From: Ferrovibrio sp. MS7
GTDB taxonomy: Bacteria > Pseudomonadota > Alphaproteobacteria > Ferrovibrionales > Ferrovibrionaceae
Reading direction: 5' to 3'
Assembly (NCBI RefSeq): GCF_038404985.1
Contig: NZ_JBBKBA010000002.1
Location: forward strand, 372,001-436,000
DNA length: 64,000 nt
The translations under genes and the position numbers were made by a program. The notes under the pieces are model-generated. The model did not search any database. It saw only the letters and a list, made by a program, of their open reading frames with translations, and was not told the origin of the DNA. Shown here in pieces: positions 54,947 to 62,841 of this stretch (within the stretch, counting starts at the first letter, position 1; every line of letters starts with the position of its first letter).

Positions 54947-56557
54947 TCAGGCATGAAGGTCGCGGTCCAACTTGTCGCGGAGGAACAACGAACCAACGAC
55001 AAGCGACATGACCGCGATAGCGATTGGATACCAAAGCCCCATGAAAACATTGCCGGACGCCATCACCATGGCCGGCGCCAGCAGCAGCAGCAGACCGCCG
55101 AAACCACCAAAACCAAGCTGCAGCGGCAACGACAGCGAGGAGACGCGCAGCCGTGCCGGAAAGGTTTCGGCCAGGAAAGCGGCCAGCGGCGCCAACACCA
55201 TCGCACCCAGCAAGGCCAGCAGCGTCAGCCACAGCAAACTGAGCGGATAATTCACCTGAGCCGGATCGGCTGTGACGGGATAGCCGCTATCGCGCATCAC
55301 GGCCAGCAGCCGCGGCGGATCGAAACTGTGCAATTCACGCGCACCGACGCGCAGCGTGAAGGCATGGCCGGGCAAGGCCGGTTGGCTATGGAAGCTCAAG
55401 CCCGCGCGCAGCAGGAAATCACGGGCCTGGTCGCAAGCGTTCCGCTCCGGCCCGGCCAGCATCGGAAATGCGGTGCCGCAATCGGCAGCGATGGCAATCG
55501 GTATGCGCCGCTGGAAATCCGCCAGAGCCGGATGCGCGGCATGGCTCAGCGCATTGAACAGCGGGAAGTAGCCCACCGCCGCCAGCAGGCAGCCAGCCAT
55601 GATGATGCGCAGCCGGCCAATGCGATCCGAGAGCCAGCCGAACAGCACATAGCCCGGAGCCGCCAGCAACAGGGCCGCACCGACCAGGCCGTAGGCAATG
55701 CCGGTATCGAGCTTCAGTGTTTCGGTGAGGAAATTCAGCGCGTAGATGTGGCCGGCATACCACACCACGGCCGGGCCGGCGGTGGCACCAAGCAGCACCA
55801 GCAGCACCAGGCGGCTATTGGGATAGCGGAACAGGCTTTCGCGCAAAGGTGCATCGGCATTGCGGCCCTCGGCCTGCAGCCGCTGGAACACGCTGGATTC
55901 GTTCATGCGCAGGCGCGTGATGGCGAACAGTCCCAGCAGCAGCACACCGCCAAGAAACGGCAGCCGCCAGCCGAGTTCGGCGAATTCTACCGGGGTGAAT
56001 GCCGCCCGGCTTATGGTCAGCACCAGCAGGGCGAGCAGCAGGCCGAGCGAACCTGCCGCCTGCAGCCAGCCGGTGGCCTGGCCGCGCTGGGCCTGCGGCG
56101 CCTGCTCCGCGACATAGGCAATGGCGGCCCCCTGGCCGCCGCCCAGGCTGATACCCTGCAGCGCACGCAACAACAGCAACAGCATCGGTGCCGCCCAACC
56201 GATGCTGGCGAAACCCGGCAGCAGGCCAAGCAGCAACGTGGCGAGGCCCGAAATCAGCAGGGAAAGCAGGAAGGCAGCGCGACGGCCATGACGATCCGCC
56301 AGCGGGCCAAACAGTAATGCTCCCAGCGGCCGGGTCAGCAGGCCGGAAAGATAAGTGGCAAAAAGCGCAAGCAGGGCAGCGGTTTCACTGCCCAGGGGGA
56401 AGAACTGCCCGGCCAGCACCGGCGCCAGCAACAGGTAGATATAGAAATCATACCATTCGAACAGGCTGCCTAATGCCGCAGCGGCAACGGGGCGCCAGCC
56501 GGCAGCAACACCTGTGCCTGCCGTTGTCATCCCCAATCCTGCCACCGCCTCGCTCAT
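54947..56557 (-). CDS. MFS transporter, metabolite:H+ symporter (MHS) type
   Basis: A 536-residue inner-membrane carrier. The start GSLFEWYDFYIYLLLAPVLAGQFF and PLGALLFGPLADRHGRRAAFL, then RALQGISLGGGQGAAIAYVAEQAP, match ProP/ShiA-type MHS symporters. A long non-membrane insert of about 95 residues (HAAHPALADFQRR to ADPAQVNYP), with two cysteines, lies between helices 10 and 11, a known variant in this group. The substrate is unknown. It diverges from the KdpD-like kinase across 285 bases that hold no other gene. Confidence 0.9.
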   Translation of the reverse strand: MSEAVAGLGMTTAGTGVAAGWRPVAAAALGSLFEWYDFYIYLLLAPVLAGQFFPLGSETAALLALFATYLSGLLTRPLGALLFGPLADRHGRRAAFLLSLLISGLATLLLGLLPGFASIGWAAPMLLLLLRALQGISLGGGQGAAIAYVAEQAPQAQRGQATGWLQAAGSLGLLLALLVLTISRAAFTPVEFAELGWRLPFLGGVLLLGLFAITRLRMNESSVFQRLQAEGRNADAPLRESLFRYPNSRLVLLVLLGATAGPAVVWYAGHIYALNFLTETLKLDTGIAYGLVGAALLLAAPGYVLFGWLSDRIGRLRIIMAGCLLAAVGYFPLFNALSHAAHPALADFQRRIPIAIAADCGTAFPMLAGPERNACDQARDFLLRAGLSFHSQPALPGHAFTLRVGARELHSFDPPRLLAVMRDSGYPVTADPAQVNYPLSLLWLTLLALLGAMVLAPLAAFLAETFPARLRVSSLSLPLQLGFGGFGGLLLLLAPAMVMASGNVFMGLWYPIAIAVMSLVVGSLFLRDKLDRDLHA

Positions 56558-56842
56558 GGTTCAGGTCCGGTCCTTTTACGCTGCCGGGTACGCTGCCAGC
56601 ATTCCTGACGCCTCTGATTCCAGACTCCCATGCGGGGTCATAAACTCTCCATGGCTAAAGCCCCCGCACCGCATAAACAAAAAGTAATGCCTGCAGTTGC
56701 ACGGCATCGCATGCCGCCTGCCTGCTCATGGTTGCGGGGGGCGCGCGTTTACGGGAGACTGGCCTGCCGATACCAAGAGTTGCGGTGCCGCTGCATGGCC
56801 ATGCCTGTCTTTTTCCATGTCTCAGATACCGGAGAGCCGGAT

Positions 56843-58375
56843 ATGCGGCCCCGCTGGATGGGGCACCGCGTGGCGCCGGTGCTCGGCAGTGCTGCACTCA
56901 CTGCGGTCTGCGGACTGATCGCGCATGTGCTGGAACTGCTGCTGCCGATCGACCACCTGAGCGTGGTGTTTCTGCCCGCCGTGCTGGCCAGCGCCATTGC
57001 CTGGGGCCTGGGGCCCTCACTGTTCGCCGCTGTGCTGGCGGTCGCGGTATCGAGCTTCTTCTTCTACAAGCCGTTCTACAATCTGCATATCGGCGAACCG
57101 CAGGAGCTGGTCGACTTGGTGGTGTTCACCGCCGTGGCGGTGGTGGCAAGCCACCTTGCTGCCTTCGCACGCCGCCACGCGCTGGAAGCCCGACGCCGTG
57201 AGGCCGATCTCGCCGACCTGCAGCGTTTCAGCCGCCGCTTGGCCGATACCGCCGATCCGGCCGGCGTCGGCCGGGTGATTGTCGAGCATCTTGGCGGTGC
57301 CGCGAAACCGGCGCATCTGTTCGAACCGCAGCGCGGCAGCCTGGAGCCGATTGCCTCCAGCGCCGCTGCGCAACAGCAGCCGTTGCCGTTCGAGGAAGCA
57401 CGCAAGGCCTGGAATGACGCCCTGGCTTCCGGTGCAGCGCGGGTGCAGGCGGATGTCGGCCCGTGGCGCTTTCACTTCCTGCGCGCCGGTGGCCGCGCCA
57501 TCGGCCTGCTGGCGCGACGGCGCGACGATCTCGGTGCCATCGGCGAAACCGATTACGGCGCCGCGCTGCTGGATCAGGCGGCCACCGCGCTGGAACGTGC
57601 GCAACTTGCCCTGGCGATGGAAAATGCCCGCGTCGCCAAGCATGCCGAGCGGCTGCGCGAAGCCGTGATCGGCGCCATCAGCCATGATCTGCAAACACCG
57701 CTGGCGGCCATTATCGGCGCTGCCTCGACGCTGGAAAGCTTCGGCAGCCTAGTGGACGAGCCGCAGCGCGTCGAACTGCTCGGCACCATCCGCGAGGAAA
57801 GCGAACGCTTGGGGCGAAACTTCTCCAAACTGTTCGACATGAGCCAGATCGGTGCCGGCGAACTGGTGCCGAAGCTGGAGCGGCTGGAACTGGCCGATAT
57901 CGTCGACGCCGTGCTGCGCCACACCGCCCGCGTGCTGCGCGCGCATCACGTCGAGGTATCGCTGCCCGTAGACCTGCCGATGCTGCATCTCGATGCCCTG
58001 ATGCTGGAACACGCGCTGGAAAACCTGCTGGAGAATGCGTCGAAATACGCCCCCGCCGGTACCAGCGTAAGCCTCACCGCACGCCAGCAGACCGAAATGG
58101 GCCGCGAGCGCGTGGTGATCGAAATCGCCGATCAAGGCATCGGCATTGGTGCCGACGAGATCGAGCGCATCTTCGAACCTTTCTATCGCGCCGGCCGTAG
58201 CGGCGATGGCCTGGAGCCGCGCCCTGCCGGAAAGGGCCTTGGCTTGATGATCAGCCGCGCCTTCGTCGAAGCCAATGGCGGCACGCTCACGGCCAGCAGC
58301 CCGGGTCCGGGCCAAGGCTCCATTTTCCGTATTTCCCTACCAGTACCGCCGGCTGAACCGGCGTTGGAGGCATGA
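56843..58375 (+). CDS. KdpD-like sensor histidine kinase lacking the KdpD N-terminal domains
   Basis: A 510-residue kinase. A DUF4118 membrane part with about four helices (VAPVLGSAALTAVCGLI to ELVDLVVFTAVAVVASHLA) is followed by a GAF-like linker, HisKA with the His in GAISHDLQTPLAAIIGAAS, and HATPase (LENLLENASKYAP, IADQGIGI, GKGLGLMISRAF). The two cytoplasmic KdpD domains (KdpD and USP-like) are absent at the N-terminus. GGAGAGCCGG precedes the chosen ATG. No kdpFABC is nearby, so the stimulus and target may not be potassium uptake. Confidence 0.9.
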   Translation: MRPRWMGHRVAPVLGSAALTAVCGLIAHVLELLLPIDHLSVVFLPAVLASAIAWGLGPSLFAAVLAVAVSSFFFYKPFYNLHIGEPQELVDLVVFTAVAVVASHLAAFARRHALEARRREADLADLQRFSRRLADTADPAGVGRVIVEHLGGAAKPAHLFEPQRGSLEPIASSAAAQQQPLPFEEARKAWNDALASGAARVQADVGPWRFHFLRAGGRAIGLLARRRDDLGAIGETDYGAALLDQAATALERAQLALAMENARVAKHAERLREAVIGAISHDLQTPLAAIIGAASTLESFGSLVDEPQRVELLGTIREESERLGRNFSKLFDMSQIGAGELVPKLERLELADIVDAVLRHTARVLRAHHVEVSLPVDLPMLHLDALMLEHALENLLENASKYAPAGTSVSLTARQQTEMGRERVVIEIADQGIGIGADEIERIFEPFYRAGRSGDGLEPRPAGKGLGLMISRAFVEANGGTLTASSPGPGQGSIFRISLPVPPAEPALEA

Positions 58376-59097
58376 TGACCCAGAAGAATACGATCCAGAA
58401 AATCCTGGTGATCGACGACGAAGCGCCGATCCGCCGTTTCCTGCGCACCGGCCTGTCGGTGCACGGTTACGATGTCGCCGAAGCCGAATCCGGCCAGGAA
58501 GGCTTGCGACTCGCCGCCGCCTCGCCACCCGACCTGGTGGTACTGGATTTGCAACTTGGCGACATGGACGGCCTGGATGTGCTGAACCGCCTGCGCGAAT
58601 GGAGCGCGGTGCCGGTCTTCATCCTCTCGGTACGCAACCGCGAGGTGGAGAAAGTACGGGCCTTCGAACTCGGCGCCGACGATTACGTGGTGAAGCCATT
58701 CGGCATGGCGGAATTCGTCGCTCGCGTGAAGGCACTGATGCGCCGGCGCAAGGCCGATGCGGTGACCGGCGAGCCGGTATTCAATGTCGGCGAACTGGCC
58801 ATCGACATGGCACACCGCGTGGTATCGATGCGCGGCGAGCCGGTGCGGCTCTCGCCCAAGGAATACAAGCTGCTGAGCCAGCTTGCGCTACATGCCGGCA
58901 AGGTGCTGACCCATGACCAGCTCTTGCGCCATGTCTGGGGCGCTGCCCATGCCGAAGATGTGCATTACCTGCGCATCTTCATGCGCAAGCTGCGCCAGAA
59001 GATCGAACCCGATCCGACCCGCCCGCGCTACATCGCCACCGAACTCGGCGTTGGCTACCGGCTGCTGACTGCCGATCAGGCTCAGCTTGCGCGCTGA
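58372..59097 (+). CDS. KdpE-like OmpR-family response regulator
   Basis: A 241-residue regulator coupled to the kinase by an ATGA overlap. Receiver: KILVIDDEAPIRRFLRTGLSVHGYDV, phospho-Asp in LVVLDLQLGDMDGLDV, Lys in DDYVVKPFGMAEFVARV. Effector wing: SPKEYKLLSQLALHAGKVLTHDQLL and YLRIFMRKLRQKIEPD, the KdpE-like pattern. Targets unknown; the genes around it are not potassium genes. Confidence 0.94.
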   Translation: MMTQKNTIQKILVIDDEAPIRRFLRTGLSVHGYDVAEAESGQEGLRLAAASPPDLVVLDLQLGDMDGLDVLNRLREWSAVPVFILSVRNREVEKVRAFELGADDYVVKPFGMAEFVARVKALMRRRKADAVTGEPVFNVGELAIDMAHRVVSMRGEPVRLSPKEYKLLSQLALHAGKVLTHDQLLRHVWGAAHAEDVHYLRIFMRKLRQKIEPDPTRPRYIATELGVGYRLLTADQAQLAR

Positions 59098-59127
59098 CGC
59101 GCGCGGGCTCAGCTTGCGCACTGAAAC

Positions 59128-59547
59128 CTAATCCAGATTCGGGCGGCCGCGGTTGGCTTTCACGTTGCCGCGCTTCGCCTTTGAATCCATGCGCCGCTGC
59201 TGCGAGCCCTTGGTCGGCTTGGTGGCGCGGCGTGGCTTCGGCTTGTGCGTCGCCTGACGGATCAGGTCAACGAGGCGGGCAATCGCGTCCTCGCGGTTAC
59301 GCTCCTGACTGCGGTGTGCCTGCGCGGTGAGGACGATGACGCCGTCATTGGTCAGCCGCTGACCCGCCAGGGTGAGCAGCTTGGCACGCACCTCCTCGGG
59401 CAATGAAGGCGAGCCCTTGGCATCGAAGCGCAACTGCACGGCCGACGATACCTTATTGACATTCTGCCCGCCCGGCCCGGAAGCACGGATGAAGCTCAAC
59501 TGGATTTCGTCGTCGCGGAGCGCAATCCGCTGCGTCACCTGGATCAT
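59128..59547 (-). CDS. arfB: Alternative ribosome-rescue factor B (peptidyl-tRNA hydrolase, GGQ)
   Basis: A codon-independent release factor that frees stalled ribosomes. The 139-residue protein has the catalytic SGPGGQNVNKVSSAVQLRF and a basic C-terminal tail (KPKPRRATKPTKGSQQRRMDSKAKRG) that enters the mRNA channel. I choose the ATG of MIQVTQRI; it follows the enolase-like stop by 5 bases and is probably co-transcribed. The functional link to that operon is unclear. Confidence 0.95.
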   Translation of the reverse strand: MIQVTQRIALRDDEIQLSFIRASGPGGQNVNKVSSAVQLRFDAKGSPSLPEEVRAKLLTLAGQRLTNDGVIVLTAQAHRSQERNREDAIARLVDLIRQATHKPKPRRATKPTKGSQQRRMDSKAKRGNVKANRGRPNLD

Positions 59548-59552
59548 GGCCT

Positions 59553-60836
59553 TCACCCGAAGGCCAGGGCAGCGCGGCCCCAGAAGCGCGCCCGGCTGCC
59601 CATGGCTTCCTCGATACGCAGCACCTCGTTCCACTTCGCCATGCGTTCGGAGCGCGCGAAGGAGCCGACTTTAAGCTGGCCGGCATTCCAGCCAGTGCTG
59701 AGATGGGCGATGGAAACGTCCTCTGTCTCGCCCGAGCGCGCCGAGACGATACGGCCCCAGCCGGCGGCTTTCGCCACGCGCATGGTGGCGGCGGTTTCGC
59801 TCACTGTACCGGCCTGGTTCGGCTTCAGCAGTACAGCGGTGCAGTCACCGCCGGCAATCGCGGCTGCCGTGCGCGCGGCATTGCTCACCAGGTAATCATC
59901 GCCGATCACCTGGCAGCGGCCGCGTACTGCCCTGGTGAAGGCCCGCATGCCTTCCGCGTCGGTTTCCGCCACCGGGTCTTCAATCGAAACGATGGGGTAG
60001 CGTCCGAGCCAGCCGAGCAGCATGTCGATCATTTCCGGCGTCGCCAGCCGGCGGTGCTCGAGTCCAAGCACGTAATCCCGGCCATCATGAAATTCGGAGG
60101 CCGCGATATCCAGCGAAATCGCCGCGCCCTCGCCGGGCCGGTAGCCGGCCGCCTCAATGGCGCGGGTCAGCATGTCGAGCGCCTGCTCGTTCGACTCGAA
60201 GCTGGGCCAGAAGCCGCCCTCGTCCGCGACGCCGGCGAGCTTGCCGGCATCCGCCATCAGCTTGCCGGCGGCGCGGTAGATTTCAGCCGTGATCACCATG
60301 GCTTCGTCGAAACTCTGCGCGCCGAGCGGCATGACCATGAAATCCTGGATATCGACACGCCGTGCCGCATGGGCGCCGCCGCCGAAAATCTGGATCTCAG
60401 GCAGCGGCAAAGCCACATCGGCATCGCCGGCGAGATAGCGCCAAAGCGGCAGCTTCTCGGCCACGGCTGCTGCCTGCAGCACCGCCAGCGATACGGCGAT
60501 CACCGCATTGCCGCCAAGCCGTGCCTTGTTCGGCGTGCCATCTGCGGCACAGAGCGCCGCATCCACAGTCGCCTGGTCACCCGCATCGAGGCCGCGCACG
60601 GCATCGGCGAGAACGCCGTTCACATGCGCCACCGCCTGGCCGACATCGAAGCCGCCGAACACCACACCGCCATCGCGCAGATCGATGGCCTCATGCCGCC
60701 CGCGCGAGGCGCCGGCCGGCGCAATGCCGCGCCCGCTGCTGCCATCGGCGAGCGTCACGTCCGCCTCCACGGTTGGCCGACCGCGCGAATCCCACACCCG
60801 CCGGCCCTGCACCGTAACGATCTGTCTCGCGCTCAT
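59553..60836 (-). CDS. Divergent enolase-family protein with altered active site
   Basis: A 427-residue enolase homologue. The metal ligands D243, E286 and D313 (SLDIAASEF, SIEDPVAETD, IGDDYLVSN) and lysines K338 and K389, H156 and E206 are kept. By family alignment, however, the Glu of the QEF segment is Asp (DIQDFM, D165) and the His of SHRSGETED is Ala (VSARSGETED, A366); the catalytic loop SGASTGSREA reads AGASRGRHEA. It is therefore unlikely to be the housekeeping phosphopyruvate hydratase and may act on a related phosphorylated substrate. Its ATG overlaps the kinase-like gene stop by 4 bases. Confidence 0.85.
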   Translation of the reverse strand: MSARQIVTVQGRRVWDSRGRPTVEADVTLADGSSGRGIAPAGASRGRHEAIDLRDGGVVFGGFDVGQAVAHVNGVLADAVRGLDAGDQATVDAALCAADGTPNKARLGGNAVIAVSLAVLQAAAVAEKLPLWRYLAGDADVALPLPEIQIFGGGAHAARRVDIQDFMVMPLGAQSFDEAMVITAEIYRAAGKLMADAGKLAGVADEGGFWPSFESNEQALDMLTRAIEAAGYRPGEGAAISLDIAASEFHDGRDYVLGLEHRRLATPEMIDMLLGWLGRYPIVSIEDPVAETDAEGMRAFTRAVRGRCQVIGDDYLVSNAARTAAAIAGGDCTAVLLKPNQAGTVSETAATMRVAKAAGWGRIVSARSGETEDVSIAHLSTGWNAGQLKVGSFARSERMAKWNEVLRIEEAMGSRARFWGRAALAFG

Positions 60837-61822
60837 GCGCCGAATTCCCCGTTCCAGGCCGCCGCCACGGCTGCCAGCCGCACCGGCGGGTCGAGAAGCA
60901 GCGGCCGCGCCACCCGGCGCACCAGCTCCCTGTCCTCGTCACGGGTGACATATTCCACCGGCGACTTGCCGTCCACCCGTGCCAGCAGCAGCCCGGGCAG
61001 CAAGGCGGCGGCGCGCGCCTCCAGCACCGCCGGCGGCTCCCAGGTCACACCGGCGAGATAACGCCGGTGGAGTGCCGCGAAACAGGCCTGAAAAGCGCCA
61101 TGGGCAGCACGGTTCCAGAGGCTTTTCAGCAGCAGATGATTGAGGCAGAAGGCCAGATCGAAAGCTGGATCGCCATACCAGGCACATTCGGCATCCAGAA
61201 AAACCGGCCCCACCGGGCCGGCCAGGATATTCTTCGGGCTGACATCGCCATGCACCAGGGCGCGTTTATTGCCCTGGGTGGTGGCGATCAGCGCCTGGAA
61301 GCAGGCCGCGAGATCGCCATGCGCCCGCCCGGTGGCACCGAGATAGGGATCGAGGCGGATATCGAAAAAGATCCGGTCGGTGGGGAAATCAGCAGCTATT
61401 GCCGCGCTGTTGGCAGTGGCGGCATGGATCGCCACAAGTTTGCCGGCCACCGCGGCGGCGAAATCCGCATCGGCCAGGCCATCGCGCAGCTGCGCCTTCC
61501 AGAGCGGATGCTGCTCCGCCGGCAGGTAGGCCATGGCAAGGCAGCCGGTAGCCTCATCCTGCCCCAGCAAAGCCGGCACTGCGGCCGGCGCCGCACTGGC
61601 CGCCACCTGCATCCAGCGTGCCTCGTAGCGGTTGCGCTCCACCGGCGCCTGCCAATCGGCGGCAACGCGCAGCTTCGGCAAGGCGCGCTTTACGCAAACC
61701 GGGCCGCTCTCGAGTTCGATCCGCCAGATATCGGAAGACACGCCGCCGGTGAGCGGCTCGCCACTCAGCGGCCGGCCCAACCCCATATTGCTAAGGCCGA
61801 CGACAATCTCAGCCGGAATCAC
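60833..61822 (-). CDS. APH/choline-kinase-like phosphotransferase
   Basis: A 329-residue protein-kinase-like phosphotransferase. The nucleotide-loop region is GGVSSDIWRIELESGPVCVKRAL with the Lys; the catalytic loop is ALVHGDVSPKNILAG, and the metal-binding segment VFLDAECAWYGDPAFDLAF. Such enzymes phosphorylate hydroxyl groups of small molecules. The start is a GTG (VIPAEIV) overlapping the metallo-hydrolase stop as GTGA, so it is translationally coupled on both sides. It could make the phosphorylated substrate for the enolase-like lyase downstream (inference). Confidence 0.9.
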   Translation of the reverse strand: MIPAEIVVGLSNMGLGRPLSGEPLTGGVSSDIWRIELESGPVCVKRALPKLRVAADWQAPVERNRYEARWMQVAASAAPAAVPALLGQDEATGCLAMAYLPAEQHPLWKAQLRDGLADADFAAAVAGKLVAIHAATANSAAIAADFPTDRIFFDIRLDPYLGATGRAHGDLAACFQALIATTQGNKRALVHGDVSPKNILAGPVGPVFLDAECAWYGDPAFDLAFCLNHLLLKSLWNRAAHGAFQACFAALHRRYLAGVTWEPPAVLEARAAALLPGLLLARVDGKSPVEYVTRDEDRELVRRVARPLLLDPPVRLAAVAAAWNGEFGA

Positions 61823-62769
61823 CCCTGCAGCCTCGCCCACATATCCTGGTCGCGTTCGGCAGTCCAGATGCGCGGATGCGCCAAGCCACTGGCCTCGTCA
61901 TAGGCCCGGGCGACATTAAACGGCATGCAATGATCGAAGATGGCGAAATTGCCGAAACGCGGCGCCATGGCGGCATTGGCGCGGTCGAAGGCATCCTTGA
62001 GCGGCAAGCCCTTGGCGGCGCTTTCTGCTACCGAGCCATAAAGCGTGGTGAGGAAATCGCGGGTCAGTTTCAGGCCGTCGCCAACCTGATCGCGATGCAC
62101 CAGCGCATCGCCGCGCCCCGGCACCAAGGCCGCCGGATTGAATTCGGCAATTGCATCAAGGGTTTTCGGCCAGTCGGCGAAATGCGCGTCGCCGCAATAG
62201 CAGGCGGAATGGTACTCGACCAGATCGCCGGAAAACATCACGCCGGCATCGGGTACCCAGGCAACGATATCGCCTGCTGTATGGCCGCGCCCGAGATGCA
62301 TCAGGTCAACACGGCGGCGACCGAGATAGATGCTCATCTTGCGCGGAAAGGTCATGGTCGGCCAGGTCAGGCCGGGAATGCTCTCGGCGGATCGGAACAG
62401 GCGTGGGAAGCGGCCATATTCGGAATCCCAATCCTCCTGGCCGCGCTCGACAATCAGGCCGCGCGTGGCATCCGAAGCGATCACCTGCTCGGCGCCATAG
62501 GCAGACGCACCCAGCACGCGCACAGCATGGTAATGCGACAGCACCACATACTTGATCGGCTTATCGGTAACGCCACGGATATACTCGATCACGCTGGCGG
62601 CCATTGTCGGCGTTGCCTGGGCATCGATCACCATCACGCTATCATCGCCGACGATGACGCCGGTATTGGGGTCGCCCTGGGCGGTGAAGGCGTAGAGTCC
62701 TTCGCCAAGCTGGGTGAAGGAAACGACCTTTTCCTCCAGGTCGTTGGTCGACGCGAATCCCTTGGCCAT
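61819..62769 (-). CDS. Metallo-beta-lactamase-fold protein with modified zinc motif
   Basis: A 316-residue MBL-fold protein. The fold is clear: VIVGDDSVMVIDAQAT, the motif SHYHAVRVLGAS, HLGRGHTAGDIVAWVP and VMFSGDLVEYHSACYCG. But the standard HxHxDH reads HYHAVR: the Asp and second His (residues 83 and 84) are Val and Arg, so a normal two-zinc site is not expected; one metal or another mechanism is likely. It leads an operon with the phosphotransferase and divergent enolase. Role unknown. Confidence 0.88.
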   Translation of the reverse strand: MAKGFASTNDLEEKVVSFTQLGEGLYAFTAQGDPNTGVIVGDDSVMVIDAQATPTMAASVIEYIRGVTDKPIKYVVLSHYHAVRVLGASAYGAEQVIASDATRGLIVERGQEDWDSEYGRFPRLFRSAESIPGLTWPTMTFPRKMSIYLGRRRVDLMHLGRGHTAGDIVAWVPDAGVMFSGDLVEYHSACYCGDAHFADWPKTLDAIAEFNPAALVPGRGDALVHRDQVGDGLKLTRDFLTTLYGSVAESAAKGLPLKDAFDRANAAMAPRFGNFAIFDHCMPFNVARAYDEASGLAHPRIWTAERDQDMWARLQG

Positions 62770-62841
62770 GCTGTTCCTCCCGGCGGATTTTTATTCTCTA
62801 CCGGGCAGGATAACCGCAGGCAGCGGCGCGAGGAAGGCGGA

